Shown: piece by piece, positions 8,498-17,285 of the stretch
Layout: every line of letters starts with the position of its first letter
How positions within the stretch are numbered: position 1 is the first letter of the stretch
Source of the DNA: an uncultured Selenomonadaceae bacterium
Lineage (GTDB): Bacteria > Bacillota > Negativicutes > Selenomonadales > Selenomonadaceae
NCBI GenBank assembly: GCA_905234705.1
Contig: CAJOIB010000007.1
Coordinates: 1 to 59,574, forward strand
Length of the DNA stretch: 59,574 nt
Reading direction: 5' to 3'
Program-made: the position numbers and the translations under genes
The notes under the pieces: model-generated
The model's input: only the letters and a program-made list of their open reading frames with translations
What the model was told of the DNA's origin: nothing
The model's database searches: none

Positions 8498-8980
8498 TTA
8501 TTTCACCTGCTCAGTCTCGCGATTTGGTTTGCCGCGTGTAATATTTTTCGCAATGTCAATGAAAAGCCGCCCGTTCAAATGATCTACTTCGTGCTGAATG
8601 CAGCGCGCCAATAAACCTTCCGCGTCGATTTCCTTGTCTTTGTGATAGCGCGTAGTGAATTTGACACGAATTTTTTCAGCGCGCTCAACATCGCCAAAAA
8701 GATTCGGGCAAGACAGACAACCTTCAGCGTCAATCGCCGAACCTTCGCGGTAAATAATTTCCGGATTAATCATATCGTAGCGCTTATTTTCAACGTCAAC
8801 AACGATTATTCGCAGGGAAACTCCAACTTGCGGCGCGGCAATTCCAATGCCTTCCGTCGCGTACATTGTTTCAGCCATATCGTCCAAAAGTTTTTTCACG
8901 CGCTTATCGATTTTCTCAACTTTCGCGCAGGTTTGTTTCAAAACAGGGTCGCCAGCAGTTTTTATTTCAAGTACAGCCAT
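8498..8980 (-). CDS. def: Peptide deformylase
   Basis: Metallohydrolase that removes the formyl group from nascent proteins. 160 residues. All three family motifs are present: GIGIAAPQVG (44-53), EGCLSCP (86-92) and QHEVDHLNG (129-137), with metal ligands C88, H130 and H134 and catalytic E131. The ATG at 8980 follows an AAGGAG site and lies 12 bases after the hldA stop. The C-terminal tail is basic and polar. Confident call. Confidence 0.97.
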   Translation of the reverse strand: MAVLEIKTAGDPVLKQTCAKVEKIDKRVKKLLDDMAETMYATEGIGIAAPQVGVSLRIIVVDVENKRYDMINPEIIYREGSAIDAEGCLSCPNLFGDVERAEKIRVKFTTRYHKDKEIDAEGLLARCIQHEVDHLNGRLFIDIAKNITRGKPNRETEQVK

Positions 8981-8992
8981 TAAACTTCTCCT

Positions 8993-10021
8993 TTACACCG
9001 CGTAGGGCAGATTCACGGATTCTTCCGCGTCAAAATTTTTTATATTCAGCGCGTTGAGCACGTCATCTTGGGTAACGGCGTAAGAGCCGGATTTGGAAAT
9101 GACAATGCCCGCGGCAACATTCGTAATATACGCGCCGTCGTAAGGTTTCAAGCCGCCCGCCAATGCCATTGAAAAAACAGCGGCAACGGTATCAGCCACG
9201 CCCGCGCTATCGTAAACTTCCTGCGATTTGGTTGGAATATGAGCCGCGTCATTTTCAGTAACAAGAGTTATACCGTGAGCCGAGCGCGTCGCCAAAACAT
9301 TTTTGATACCAAATTTGCGCATAATGTACCGCCCCGCGCGTTCGACTGCTTCATCGTCTTCAGCTTGAATCGGGCTGAGCATAATTTTATTAATCTTAGC
9401 AACGTTCGGCGTGACGTAATCGGCTTGGGAATATTTAATCCAGCGTTGCCCGTACGGCATAACGGTAACGGGGACGCCGTGATTATGAGCCGCCTTGATA
9501 ACCGCCGCGCAAAAATATTCCGTGCAAACGCCCTTTTCATAATCGGCAATGACAACCGCGTCGAGACTTTCATTCAGCAAAATTTTGATATATTTTTCAA
9601 GATCAGTGTAATATTCATCGGGCTTGGGCGAATTATCTTCAAAATCCATACGAAACATTTGTTGATGTCCGCTGATAATTCTAACTTTCGTCGTGGTTGG
9701 CGAATCGGTGATAATGAGCCCGTCTTGATTAATGCCGCGTTCGGTTAATTGTGCTGATAAAGTTTCAAAATTATGGTCGTCTCCGACAAAGCCAGCCAAA
9801 TAAGTTTGACAGCCGAGCAAGGATAAATTATTGGCAACATTCGCCGCTGCGCCCAATGCGGAACGCCGCTTAAAAATTTTCGCAACTGGTACAGGAGCAT
9901 CGCTGGCAAATTTATTGACTTCGCCGTAATAATATTTGTCCATCATAATATCGCCCACAACCAGCACTTTGCACCGGCGGGCTTTACTATCAAAAAAATT
10001 TTTCCAATCAGATTTATTCAT
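8993..10021 (-). CDS. PfkB-family sugar kinase, HldA/RfaE1-like (heptose-7-phosphate kinase)
   Basis: Resembles the kinase half of HldE, which phosphorylates D-glycero-D-manno-heptose 7-phosphate for LPS inner core. 342 residues. Family features: VLVVGDIMMDKYYYG (19-33), GAAANVANNLSLLG (57-70) and VVIADYEKG (156-164). Two active-site segments differ from the usual pattern. The C-terminal anion-hole motif, normally GAGD, reads GVAD (274-277), although its Asp is kept. The usual DPKG reads MPYG (188-191). It may be a diverged or specialised kinase. First gene of hldA-def-fmt-ruvB; the promoter is at 10050-10058 and GGTGAGG precedes the ATG. Family sure, exact substrate less so. Confidence 0.78.
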   Translation of the reverse strand: MNKSDWKNFFDSKARRCKVLVVGDIMMDKYYYGEVNKFASDAPVPVAKIFKRRSALGAAANVANNLSLLGCQTYLAGFVGDDHNFETLSAQLTERGINQDGLIITDSPTTTKVRIISGHQQMFRMDFEDNSPKPDEYYTDLEKYIKILLNESLDAVVIADYEKGVCTEYFCAAVIKAAHNHGVPVTVMPYGQRWIKYSQADYVTPNVAKINKIMLSPIQAEDDEAVERAGRYIMRKFGIKNVLATRSAHGITLVTENDAAHIPTKSQEVYDSAGVADTVAAVFSMALAGGLKPYDGAYITNVAAGIVISKSGSYAVTQDDVLNALNIKNFDAEESVNLPYAV

Positions 10022-10049
10022 CGCGCCTCACCATTCAAAATTTTTGCCA

Positions 10050-10058
10050 ATTATACCA
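10050..10058 (-). promoter_or_regulatory. Extended -10 promoter for hldA-def-fmt-ruvB
   Basis: Minus strand TGGTATAAT (TG at 10057-10058, TATAAT at 10050-10055), with no good -35 hexamer at standard spacing. A leader of about 20 bases and GGTGAGG lie before the ATG at 10021. Confidence 0.6.
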
Positions 10059-10082
10059 CGAACTTTAAAAAATAACATTAAC

Positions 10083-10116
10083 AAAAAAAAACAAGGGCGC
10101 GCACGGACGCGCGCCC
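10083..10116 (-). terminator. Terminator of the C4-dicarboxylate carrier transcript (H3 of repeat B)
   Basis: Perfect 8-pair stem GGGCGCGC (10095-10102) with GCGCGCCC (10109-10116). On the minus strand it is followed by a T run (the A tract at 10083-10091). It therefore works as an intrinsic terminator downstream of the dcu gene while also being the third hairpin of the repeat. Confidence 0.7.
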
Positions 10117-10211
10117 CCGAACCCCCGCCCGCGCCCCTAATGAGCTGGAAGCGAATTAATTAAGCGCGGGCGATTTTCTTTGCTGGCGTTTCTTTTCTAA
10201 AAAGAAATGCC
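10095..10211 (-). repeat. Dispersed three-hairpin intergenic repeat, copy B
   Basis: Inverted relative to copy A. H1: GGCGTTTCTTTT (10185-10196) with AAAAGAAATGCC (10200-10211), one G-U. H2: GCCCGCGC (10127-10134) with GCGCGGGC (10164-10171), with a loop sharing TTAATTAATTCGCTT with copy A. H3: 10095-10116. The linker GCAAAGAAA is kept. It fills the space between the hldA start and the dcu stop. Confidence 0.85.
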
Positions 10212-10214
10212 AAA

Positions 10215-11555
10215 TCATAGCACGATATGTGCCATAACGAAACCAACGGCGCAACCGCTGATAACGCCGATTAATCCAGGTATCATAAATGAGTGATTCA
10301 AAATATATTTGCCAATGCGAGTCGTACCGGAGCGGTCGAAACCGATACAAGCCAAATCTGACGGATAAGTTGGCAGGAAGAAGTAACCGTAGCACGCGCT
10401 GATAAATGACATAACAATTACAGGATCCATTCCAACGCTCAACGCCATCGGAAAAACTATCGCAATAGCCGCCGCCTGCGAATTGACCAGCTTTGAAGTC
10501 AAAAATGCGATAACCGCGAACGCCCATGGATATTCTTGAACAGCACTGCCGAGAAAATTTTTCAAGAAATCCATATGCGCGCCAAAACAAGTATTCGCCA
10601 TCCAAGCGACTCCGTAAACCGACACTAACGCCACGATACCGGATTTGAAAACTTGACTGTTGCCAACGTCCTTAGCTTTGACTTTGCAGACAAACAAAAT
10701 TACCGCCGCCACCAACAGCATTACCATTTGAATTACCGCAGTCATTGAAATTGCTTTCATTTCGCCCTTAGCGTTCGGGAAATGCGGTAGTAAATCTGGG
10801 AAATTGCCCAGCGCCGCGATAACTAAAATTCCTATGAAGAAAATGTACATTGCATGATAAAAGCTGGACGGCAATTCTTTTCCCTGCAATGATTCAGAAT
10901 CGCCGTAAACGTACGCTTTATTTTCTGGGTCTTTGATAAATTCTTGAAAACGTTCGTCTTTGTCCAAATCTTTGCCGCGTCGATAACTCCACAGCGCCGC
11001 GAAAAATACTCCCAAGCCCGTTGCCGGAACTGATACCGCTAAAATTTGTAAAACCGTGTAATGATAGCCCGCCGCCGCCATAAATCCGACGATTGAAACG
11101 ATTGCAACTGAAACCGGCGACGCGCAAATTCCCATCTGCGACGCAACCGACGCAACAGCCATCGGGCGCTCCGGTCGAATGTTTTGCTTAATCGCTATGT
11201 CGTAGATTATCGGGAACATCGTATAAACTACGTGCCCCGTGCCGCAGAGTACCGTTAAGAACCAAGTTGTCATAGGTGCTAAAATTGTGACGTGTTTTGG
11301 ATTGTTGCGCAAAAATTTTTCCGCGTATTGCAACATTACCGTTAAGCCGCCCGAAGTTTGCAAAAAACCCGCGCACGTTACCACGGCTAGAATCGTCAGC
11401 ATTACGTCAATCGGCGGCGAACCTGGTTTATAACCAAATACAAATACGAAAATTACAAGTCCTATGCCGCTTATTACGGCTAAACCAATTCCGCCATGCC
11501 GCACGCCAATTATCAAGCACGCCAGCAATACTAAAAATCCCGCAAGCATTTCCAT
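10215..11555 (-). CDS. Anaerobic C4-dicarboxylate transporter, DcuA/DcuB family
   Basis: Inner-membrane carrier exchanging fumarate or aspartate for succinate in anaerobic metabolism. 446 residues from the ATG at 11555, matching E. coli DcuB length. Very hydrophobic, with about ten or more membrane segments. Family signatures: LACLIIGVRHGGIGLAV near the N-terminus, VTCAGFLQTSGGL, TGHVVYTMFPIIYD and the C-terminal SACYGYFFLPTYPSDLACIG, followed by GTTRIGKYILNHSFMIPG. The frame is open to 11642, but AAGGGGTGA (11562-11570) precedes ATG 11555. Monocistronic, with repeat B and a terminator behind it. DcuA versus DcuB cannot be decided here. Confidence 0.93.
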   Translation of the reverse strand: MEMLAGFLVLLACLIIGVRHGGIGLAVISGIGLVIFVFVFGYKPGSPPIDVMLTILAVVTCAGFLQTSGGLTVMLQYAEKFLRNNPKHVTILAPMTTWFLTVLCGTGHVVYTMFPIIYDIAIKQNIRPERPMAVASVASQMGICASPVSVAIVSIVGFMAAAGYHYTVLQILAVSVPATGLGVFFAALWSYRRGKDLDKDERFQEFIKDPENKAYVYGDSESLQGKELPSSFYHAMYIFFIGILVIAALGNFPDLLPHFPNAKGEMKAISMTAVIQMVMLLVAAVILFVCKVKAKDVGNSQVFKSGIVALVSVYGVAWMANTCFGAHMDFLKNFLGSAVQEYPWAFAVIAFLTSKLVNSQAAAIAIVFPMALSVGMDPVIVMSFISACYGYFFLPTYPSDLACIGFDRSGTTRIGKYILNHSFMIPGLIGVISGCAVGFVMAHIVL

Positions 11556-11650
11556 AAATCTCACCCCTTCTGAAAGTTTTTCATAATTATTCGCCTTGCG
11601 CAGTGCTTTTCCTGCCGCTTTAGCAACTAAAACTAATTTCAATTTGCCTA

Positions 11651-11679
11651 TTGACTTTTTGTCTAATTGGTGATAACCT
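11651..11679 (+). promoter_or_regulatory. Putative promoter of grpE-dnaK-dnaJ
   Basis: TTGACT (11651-11656), a 17-base spacer and TAACCT (11674-11679), with TG making an extended -10. No CIRCE inverted repeat (TTAGCACTC-N9-GAGTGCTAA) is present and no hrcA precedes the operon. Confidence 0.5.
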
Positions 11680-11709
11680 TAAGCTACCAAAACGAAAGGG
11701 GCTGGGGAA

Positions 11710-12279
11710 TTGGCGGACGATAAAAAAATTGTAGTTGAAAATGAGGACGGTGACAGCGCGGAGTTAAATGCAAATCTGGCATCTTCTCCGGAAGAAATAA
11801 ACGCGGAAAACAACGATTTAAATTTATTGGCAGATTTGGAAAAAGTTAAAACCGAACTTGCAGCGAAAAATGACAGGCTTTTAAGGTTGCAGGCGGATTT
11901 TGATAATTTCCGCAAGCGCGCGGCCAAAGACAAATCTGAATTGGGCGCGTCAATCGAGCAAAATTTTTTAACTGACTTATTGCCGGTTGTTGATAATTTT
12001 ACGAGAGCGTTGGAACACAGCGAAATTTCGGACGCCGAGACTTTGCGCAAGGGCATTACCATGATTTGGAATGAACTTGTCAAAGCGCTCAACAAACACG
12101 GGCTTGAAGCTATCGATACTGAAAATCAGAAATTCGACCCGCATTATCATCAATCTGTCAGCAATGTTAAAGACGAAACTAAGGAAGACGGCATGATAGC
12201 CGCCGAACTTCAGCGTGGATATATGGCGCACGGCAAGGTTATTCGTGCAAGTATGGTTCAAGTTGTTAATAATGACTAA
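11710..12279 (+). CDS. grpE: Nucleotide exchange factor GrpE
   Basis: Releases ADP from DnaK. 189 residues. An acidic N-terminal tail (1-45) is followed by a long coiled coil with the hallmark LLRLQADFDNFRKRAAKDK near 57-75, then NFLTDLLPVVDNFTRALEH. The C-terminal beta domain ends with LQRGYMAHGKVIRASMVQVV, the GrpE signature. The start is a TTG at 11710 (TTG GCG GAC, Met-Ala-Asp) behind AAAGGGG. First gene of grpE-dnaK-dnaJ, 18 bases before dnaK. Useful as a reference for the two distant GrpE-like proteins at 23015-23590 and 34837-35907. Confidence 0.96.
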   Translation: MADDKKIVVENEDGDSAELNANLASSPEEINAENNDLNLLADLEKVKTELAAKNDRLLRLQADFDNFRKRAAKDKSELGASIEQNFLTDLLPVVDNFTRALEHSEISDAETLRKGITMIWNELVKALNKHGLEAIDTENQKFDPHYHQSVSNVKDETKEDGMIAAELQRGYMAHGKVIRASMVQVVNND

Positions 12280-12297
12280 TTTTGGAGGCAAAAAATT

Positions 12298-14145
12298 ATG
12301 AGTAAAGTTATTGGTATAGATTTAGGTACTACAAATAGTGTTGTTAGCGTATTGGAAGGCGGCGAGCCTACAGTTATCACGAATCCGGAAGGTAGCAGAA
12401 TCACGCCTTCAGTTGTTGGTTTTACTAAAGACGGACAGCGCCTGGTTGGGCAGTTGGCGAAACGTCAAGCTGTTTCAAATCCCGACAGAACAATTTCGTC
12501 GATTAAGCGCCATATGGGCGAAAGTTATAAAGTTACGATTGACGGCAAAGATTACACGCCGCCGGAAATTTCCGCTATGATTCTTCAAAAACTTAAATCT
12601 GACGCGGAAGCTTATCTTGGCGAAACCGTCACGCAGGCTGTTATTACCGTTCCTGCTTATTTCAATGACAGTCAACGCCAGGCTACTAAAGACGCCGGTA
12701 AAATCGCAGGGCTTGAAGTTTTGCGCATAATCAACGAACCGACGGCGGCGGCGCTTGCTTACGGGCTTGATAAAGATGCTGACGAAACCATTTTAGTTTT
12801 TGACTTGGGCGGCGGTACATTCGACGTTTCGATTCTTGAATTGACTGAAGGTACATTTGACGTTCAAGCCACGAATGGCGATACGCATTTGGGCGGCGAC
12901 GATTTTGATAAAAAAGTTATGGATTGGATGGTTGCCGAATTTAAGCGCGAAAATGGCATTGATTTGTCGACTGATAAAATGGCGGCGCAACGTTTGATTG
13001 AAGCGGCTGAAAAGGCTAAAATCGAACTTAGTTCAATGACTTCGACGAATATTAATCTGCCGTTCGTGACAGCTGACGCGAGCGGTCCGAAACATTTGGA
13101 TTTGACATTGACGCGCGCTAAATTTGATGAACTCACACGCGATTTGGTTGAGCGCACAATGGGACCGACTAAGCAGGCTATGAAAGACGCTGGACTTAGC
13201 GGCAATGATATTAACAAGATTATCTTGGTAGGCGGCTCTACTCGTATTCCGGCTGTACAAAATGCGATTCGCGAAATTCTCGGCAAAGAACCTTCCAAGG
13301 GCATTAATCCGGACGAATGCGTTTCTGTTGGCGCGGCTATTCAAGGCGGCGTTTTGGCGGGCGAAGTCAAAGACGTGCTCCTGCTTGACGTTACACCGCT
13401 TTCACTCGGTATTGAAACTTTAGGCGGCGTTTGCACGAAAATTATTGAGCGCAATACAACCATTCCTACGCAAAAATCGCAGGTATTTTCAACGGCGGCT
13501 GATAATCAATCGAGTGTTGAGATTCACGTTTTGCAGGGCGAGCGCGAAATGGCGGCGGGCAATAAAACTTTGGGCAGATTCGTACTTAGCGATATTCCGC
13601 CTGCACCGCGTGGCGTTCCGCAGATTGAAGTTACTTTCGACATTGACGCGAATGGTATTGTCAACGTTTCCGCTAAAGACAAAGGCACTGGTCGCGAGCA
13701 GAAAATCACAATTCAATCTTCAAGCGGCATGAGCAAAGAAGATATTGACCGCATGGTTAAAGAAGCGGCGGCTCACGAAGCTGAAGATAAGAAACAGCGC
13801 GAGGCGGCGGACGCTAAAAATGAAGCCGAGCAAACAGTTTACCAGGCTGAAAAAACCTGCGGTAAAGTTGACGCCAATTTGATTAAAGACGTTCAAACGG
13901 CGGCTGAATCTTTGAAATCTGATTTGGATAATGCTGACGTTGAAACTCTTAAAAAGAAAACTGAAGCTGTTCGTCAAGCGCTGTATAAATTGAGTTCAGC
14001 GGCTTATCAGAGCGGCGCGGCGGGGCAGAATTACAGCCAGCAAAGCGATAATTCTTCACAGCAACAGCAAGAAAATACTAAGGCTGAAGGTGACGACGGC
14101 ACGATTGACGCCGAATATACCGAAATGCGCAAGGATAAAAAATAA
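12298..14145 (+). CDS. dnaK: Chaperone protein DnaK (canonical Hsp70)
   Basis: ATP-driven Hsp70 chaperone of the cytoplasm. 615 residues, normal for Firmicutes. Phosphate-1 motif [11 protein letters not shown] at 5-15, [13 protein letters not shown], the phosphate-2 motif [15 protein letters not shown], the adenosine motif [11 protein letters not shown] and the interdomain linker [19 protein letters not shown] are intact. The substrate-binding domain and helical lid follow, with the Gln-rich disordered tail and terminal [11 protein letters not shown] signature. It starts with ATG after a TTGGAGGC site. This is the only one of the three Hsp70s here with an ordinary lid. Confidence 0.99.
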   Translation: MSKVIGIDLGTTNSVVSVLEGGEPTVITNPEGSRITPSVVGFTKDGQRLVGQLAKRQAVSNPDRTISSIKRHMGESYKVTIDGKDYTPPEISAMILQKLKSDAEAYLGETVTQAVITVPAYFNDSQRQATKDAGKIAGLEVLRIINEPTAAALAYGLDKDADETILVFDLGGGTFDVSILELTEGTFDVQATNGDTHLGGDDFDKKVMDWMVAEFKRENGIDLSTDKMAAQRLIEAAEKAKIELSSMTSTNINLPFVTADASGPKHLDLTLTRAKFDELTRDLVERTMGPTKQAMKDAGLSGNDINKIILVGGSTRIPAVQNAIREILGKEPSKGINPDECVSVGAAIQGGVLAGEVKDVLLLDVTPLSLGIETLGGVCTKIIERNTTIPTQKSQVFSTAADNQSSVEIHVLQGEREMAAGNKTLGRFVLSDIPPAPRGVPQIEVTFDIDANGIVNVSAKDKGTGREQKITIQSSSGMSKEDIDRMVKEAAAHEAEDKKQREAADAKNEAEQTVYQAEKTCGKVDANLIKDVQTAAESLKSDLDNADVETLKKKTEAVRQALYKLSSAAYQSGAAGQNYSQQSDNSSQQQQENTKAEGDDGTIDAEYTEMRKDKK

Positions 14146-14177
14146 ACCGTAAACATTTTTCGTAAGTAAAATCGACG

Positions 14178-14205
14178 CGGGGAGAGAGCCAATACTCTCT
14201 TCCCG
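14178..14205 (+). other. Strong hairpin in the dnaK-dnaJ intergenic region
   Basis: Eleven-pair stem CGGGGAGAGAG (14178-14188) with CTCTCTTCCCG (14195-14205), one G-U pair and a six-base loop. No T run follows, so it is not a standard terminator. It could stabilise the upstream mRNA, lower dnaJ relative to dnaK, or be a processing site. Function inferred only. Confidence 0.7.
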
Positions 14206-14229
14206 TTATTTGCGTAGAGGGTGAGAAAA

Positions 14230-15411
14230 TTGGCAGATAAACCGAAAGACTTATATGAAATTCTTGGTGTGAATAAAAATGCCACGGACGACGAAATTAA
14301 AAAGGCTTATAAAAAATTGGCAAAGCAATACCATCCCGATTTAAACCGCGAAGATCCTAAAAAAGCCGAGGAGAAGATGAAGGAAATTAACGTCGCCTAT
14401 GATATTTTGAAAGATCCGCAAAAACGCGCGCAATACGACCAATTTGGGCACGCGGCTTTTCAACCTGGCGGCGGTGGTGGTGCTGGTGGTGGATTTGGTG
14501 ATTTTGGCGATATTTTCAACGGCGCGGCAGGTGCTGGCGGTTTTAGTTTCGATATGGGTGATATTTTCGAGCAATTTTTTGGTGGCGCTCGGCGTTCGTC
14601 CAATCGTCAACCTGGTCCGGAGCGCGGCGCTGATTTACGCTACGATTTAACGATTAGTTTTGAAGATGCGGCTTTTGGCAAGGAAATGAATATTAAAGTT
14701 CCGCGAATGGAACCTTGCGAAGAATGCGACGGCACTGGCGCGGCTAAAGGCACTACGCCGGAAACTTGCCCAGATTGTAAAGGTACAGGTATGCGGCAAA
14801 CTATGACGCGCACGGCATTTGGCGTTATTTCAAATGCGCGTCCTTGCGAGCGCTGCCACGGCACGGGCAAAATTATTAAAAATCCTTGCCCGCATTGTCA
14901 CGGCAACGGCAAAGTTCGCGTCGAACGCGATATTAAAGTTAATATTCCAAAAGGCGTCGATAACGGCACGCGGCTTCGTATTCAAAACGGCGGGCAAGCT
15001 GGCACTCGCGGCGGTTCGGCTGGCGATTTGTACGTTTATATCAATATCAAGCCGCATCAGACTTTCACGCGCGATGGCGTTAATGTTTATTGCGAAGTGC
15101 CGATTAGTTTTGTTCAAGCAACTCTCGGCGCGACTGTCAAAGCTCCTACGCTCGACGGTTTGATTGAGTTGAAAATTCCAGAAGGTACGCAATCTGGCAC
15201 AGTCTTTAAGATTCGCGGAAAAGGTATTCAGCAACTGCGCGGTGAAGGACGCGGCGACGAATTTGTTAAGGTGAAAGTTTTGACTCCGAAAAATCTTTCC
15301 GCATATCAGAGAAAACTTTTGCAGGATTTTGAAAAAAATGGTAACGACGCTACCAATAATCCGGAGCAAAAATCTTTTCTTGACAAATTGAAAGGGCTGT
15401 TTACCAGTTAA
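14230..15411 (+). CDS. dnaJ: Chaperone protein DnaJ
   Basis: J-domain co-chaperone that delivers clients to DnaK and triggers ATP hydrolysis. 393 residues. J domain DLYEILGVNKNATDDEIKKAY with HPD at 35-37, a Gly/Phe-rich linker (about 75-125), then four zinc-binding CxxCxGxG repeats (CEECDGTG, CPDCKGTG, CERCHGTG, CPHCHGNG) and the C-terminal beta domains. I choose the TTG at 14230 because GAGGGTGAG lies at good spacing; the GTG at 14221 overlaps that site. The start TTG GCA GAT mirrors that of grpE. It is the only J-protein in the window and the likely source of J-activity for any nearby Hsp70. Confidence 0.97.
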   Translation: MADKPKDLYEILGVNKNATDDEIKKAYKKLAKQYHPDLNREDPKKAEEKMKEINVAYDILKDPQKRAQYDQFGHAAFQPGGGGGAGGGFGDFGDIFNGAAGAGGFSFDMGDIFEQFFGGARRSSNRQPGPERGADLRYDLTISFEDAAFGKEMNIKVPRMEPCEECDGTGAAKGTTPETCPDCKGTGMRQTMTRTAFGVISNARPCERCHGTGKIIKNPCPHCHGNGKVRVERDIKVNIPKGVDNGTRLRIQNGGQAGTRGGSAGDLYVYINIKPHQTFTRDGVNVYCEVPISFVQATLGATVKAPTLDGLIELKIPEGTQSGTVFKIRGKGIQQLRGEGRGDEFVKVKVLTPKNLSAYQRKLLQDFEKNGNDATNNPEQKSFLDKLKGLFTS

Positions 15412-15430
15412 CAGATTCATACCGAAATTG

Positions 15431-16468
15431 ATGCTAATTTTTTTGATATTTCTTGTGTCGGCGATAGGATTTTGCGGTTTTTTCTTGAAATGGTCATTCA
15501 GAGACGACGCCTCACAATTTGGATTTGTGGCAATGATGGAAAATTCCGCAAAGCGCCCGTTCATTCACAGGCAACTCTTACCGGTTATCGTAAAAAAAAC
15601 CGTTGAAATTTTACCGCCGGACGTTAAAGAAAAATTATCAAAAAATCTAATCGAGAAAAAGCACATAGAAAAACGCTTCGCCAAATCCGAAATACCGGAC
15701 AAATACGTACTTGAATATTATTTAATGTTTGCGCTATGCTTTATTTGTTTTGCGGCGGCGATATGGATTTTGCGCGGATTGCTCAGCGAAATATTGCAGG
15801 ACGAAATTGCCGGAACAGTCGGGGCAATGTTATTTGCGATATTGTTTCCATTTTTCGAATCGCTGGGCGGTTATTACTACGACATATTAGAATTTTTGTT
15901 TATGTTCTTGGCGGTGAGATTCGTGTTGCACGGAAATTTTATCGCACTGTTTATTTTAGTTCCGATAGCCGAATGGAATAAAGAATCATTTTTATTTTTC
16001 CTGGCGACGCTCTACCCGCTGATTCGACAACACGCTGACTTAAAGAAATCGGCGATTATAACTTTAGGCGCGATGTTTTCGGCGGGCTTGGCTTACCTTT
16101 ACGTCCGGCAAATGTTTTTGAATAATCCTGGCGATATGGCGGATTGGCGCGTTCCAGATCATTTGAAGAGCGTTTTTGAAATAAAATCTTATTTCCACAC
16201 TGATTCGATTTACGGCATACCTTTTGGCTCAAGAATATTTTTGCCGCACGTGATTTTTGTTATTTGGATTATTAAAAATTCCTGGTGCAAACTCAGCGAA
16301 TGTTGGAAAAGCCACGCCAAATTTGCACTGGTGATTAATGGCGCGCTGTATTTTTTGTTCGTCGTTCCTGGCGAATTGCGGGATTTGAGTATGCTTTATA
16401 TGACGTTCGCACTTTTAACCGCGTATTATCTGCGCGATATTTTTAAAAATCATTACCAAAAAACGTGA
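15431..16468 (+). CDS. Polytopic membrane protein of unknown function
   Basis: No family recognised. About 345 residues with an N-terminal membrane anchor (MLIFLIFLVSAIGFCGFFL) and around eight further hydrophobic segments. Charged soluble stretches lie between 50 and 90 and near 230-260. Motifs such as RPFIHRQLLP near 43-52 and the aromatic YYYDILEF near 150 recall GT-C-like or EpsG-like membrane enzymes, but this is only a resemblance. It begins 16-19 bases after dnaJ with no clear ribosome site; a TTG at 15428 is an alternative start. It is probably transcribed from the dnaK operon by read-through. Confidence 0.75.
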   Translation: MLIFLIFLVSAIGFCGFFLKWSFRDDASQFGFVAMMENSAKRPFIHRQLLPVIVKKTVEILPPDVKEKLSKNLIEKKHIEKRFAKSEIPDKYVLEYYLMFALCFICFAAAIWILRGLLSEILQDEIAGTVGAMLFAILFPFFESLGGYYYDILEFLFMFLAVRFVLHGNFIALFILVPIAEWNKESFLFFLATLYPLIRQHADLKKSAIITLGAMFSAGLAYLYVRQMFLNNPGDMADWRVPDHLKSVFEIKSYFHTDSIYGIPFGSRIFLPHVIFVIWIIKNSWCKLSECWKSHAKFALVINGALYFLFVVPGELRDLSMLYMTFALLTAYYLRDIFKNHYQKT

Positions 16469-16481
16469 AAGGGGTTTTCGC

Positions 16482-17045
16482 GTGATTTACCTGCAACTTT
16501 TCATTGAATTTGCGAAAATCAGCTTAATCTGCGTAGGCGGCGGCTATGCGTCAATGCCGTTGATGCAGGCGGTAGTTGTCGACGGCTACCACTGGCTGAC
16601 TATGAGCGAATTTATTGACGTGTTTACAATTTCGCAAATGACGCCAGGACCGATAGGAATAAACGCGGCAACTTTTTCTGGAATGAAGACTGCCGGAATT
16701 GGCGGAGCGATTTGCGCGACGATGGGCTTTGTGACGCCGAGTATATTTTTGTGCATAGCGCTGGCGAAAATAATTTTCAAGTACGGCGATTTGGGCGCAA
16801 TTCACGGTATTTTAAACGGTTTGCGACCGGCGGTAATGGCGTTAATCGCGGCGGCGTGCATAAGTTTCGTTTTGATGGCGGTATGGAATGTTGAAGAAAT
16901 GCCGGAAGATTTTTCGTCGACGTTCGATTTGAAGAGCGCAATAATTTTAATCGGCGCGTTAATTGCGGTGCGGCTGAAAATCGGCGTTATCAAAGTTTTA
17001 ATTGCGTCGGGCGTTGCAGGAATAATTTTAGGAAGGATTTTTTAA
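16482..17045 (+). CDS. Chromate transporter (CHR) family protein, single half
   Basis: Short-chain CHR proteins are half-size ion transporters that usually work as pairs. 187 residues with about five to six membrane segments. Family features: FAKISLICVGGGYASMP near 10-26, SQMTPGPIGINAATFSG near 51-67 and GLRPAVMALI near 112-121. The GTG start follows GAAAGGGG. No second CHR half is adjacent: the upstream gene is unrelated and the downstream one is a 77-residue membrane protein. The substrate could be chromate, sulfate-like anions or something else. Confidence 0.88.
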   Translation: MIYLQLFIEFAKISLICVGGGYASMPLMQAVVVDGYHWLTMSEFIDVFTISQMTPGPIGINAATFSGMKTAGIGGAICATMGFVTPSIFLCIALAKIIFKYGDLGAIHGILNGLRPAVMALIAAACISFVLMAVWNVEEMPEDFSSTFDLKSAIILIGALIAVRLKIGVIKVLIASGVAGIILGRIF

Positions 17046-17279
17046 ATGTTTCTGGAATGGTTTAAAATTGTATGCGAAATAAACTTTTTCCTATTTCCGA
17101 TAAGTGCGGGGTTTCTGTCGTACCGAAAAATTCACGGCAAACCAGCGGGCAGATATTTAACTATGACGATAATGAGCGGAATCGTTTTAATCTTGTCGTG
17201 GGTCGGATTTTTGATAAACCACACGCCGGAGCAAAAAGCGGAAATGATTAAGCAAATTGAAGAATCTTTGAACGAGTGA
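17046..17279 (+). CDS. Small membrane protein, unknown function
   Basis: 77 residues with two hydrophobic segments (about 5-25 and 38-58) and a charged C-terminal tail (HTPEQKAEMIKQIEESLNE). The ATG at 17046 directly follows the chromate-transporter stop, and the AEC transporter ATG is 7 bases past its stop, so the three look translationally linked. No family recognised. It may be an accessory subunit of a neighbouring carrier, but nothing in the sequence proves this. Confidence 0.7.
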   Translation: MFLEWFKIVCEINFFLFPISAGFLSYRKIHGKPAGRYLTMTIMSGIVLILSWVGFLINHTPEQKAEMIKQIEESLNE

Positions 17280-17285
17280 TTGAAA

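Noticed and set aside
10156..10605. Minus-strand frame of 149 residues overlapping the dcu gene
   Set aside because: Another frame of the Dcu carrier; its aromatic-rich sequence has no family likeness.
11679..12095. Minus-strand frame of 138 residues
   Set aside because: Antisense to grpE; Ser-rich shadow.
14830..15564. Minus-strand frame of 244 residues
   Set aside because: It overlaps dnaJ antisense, is Arg/Asn/Phe-rich and shows no family pattern.
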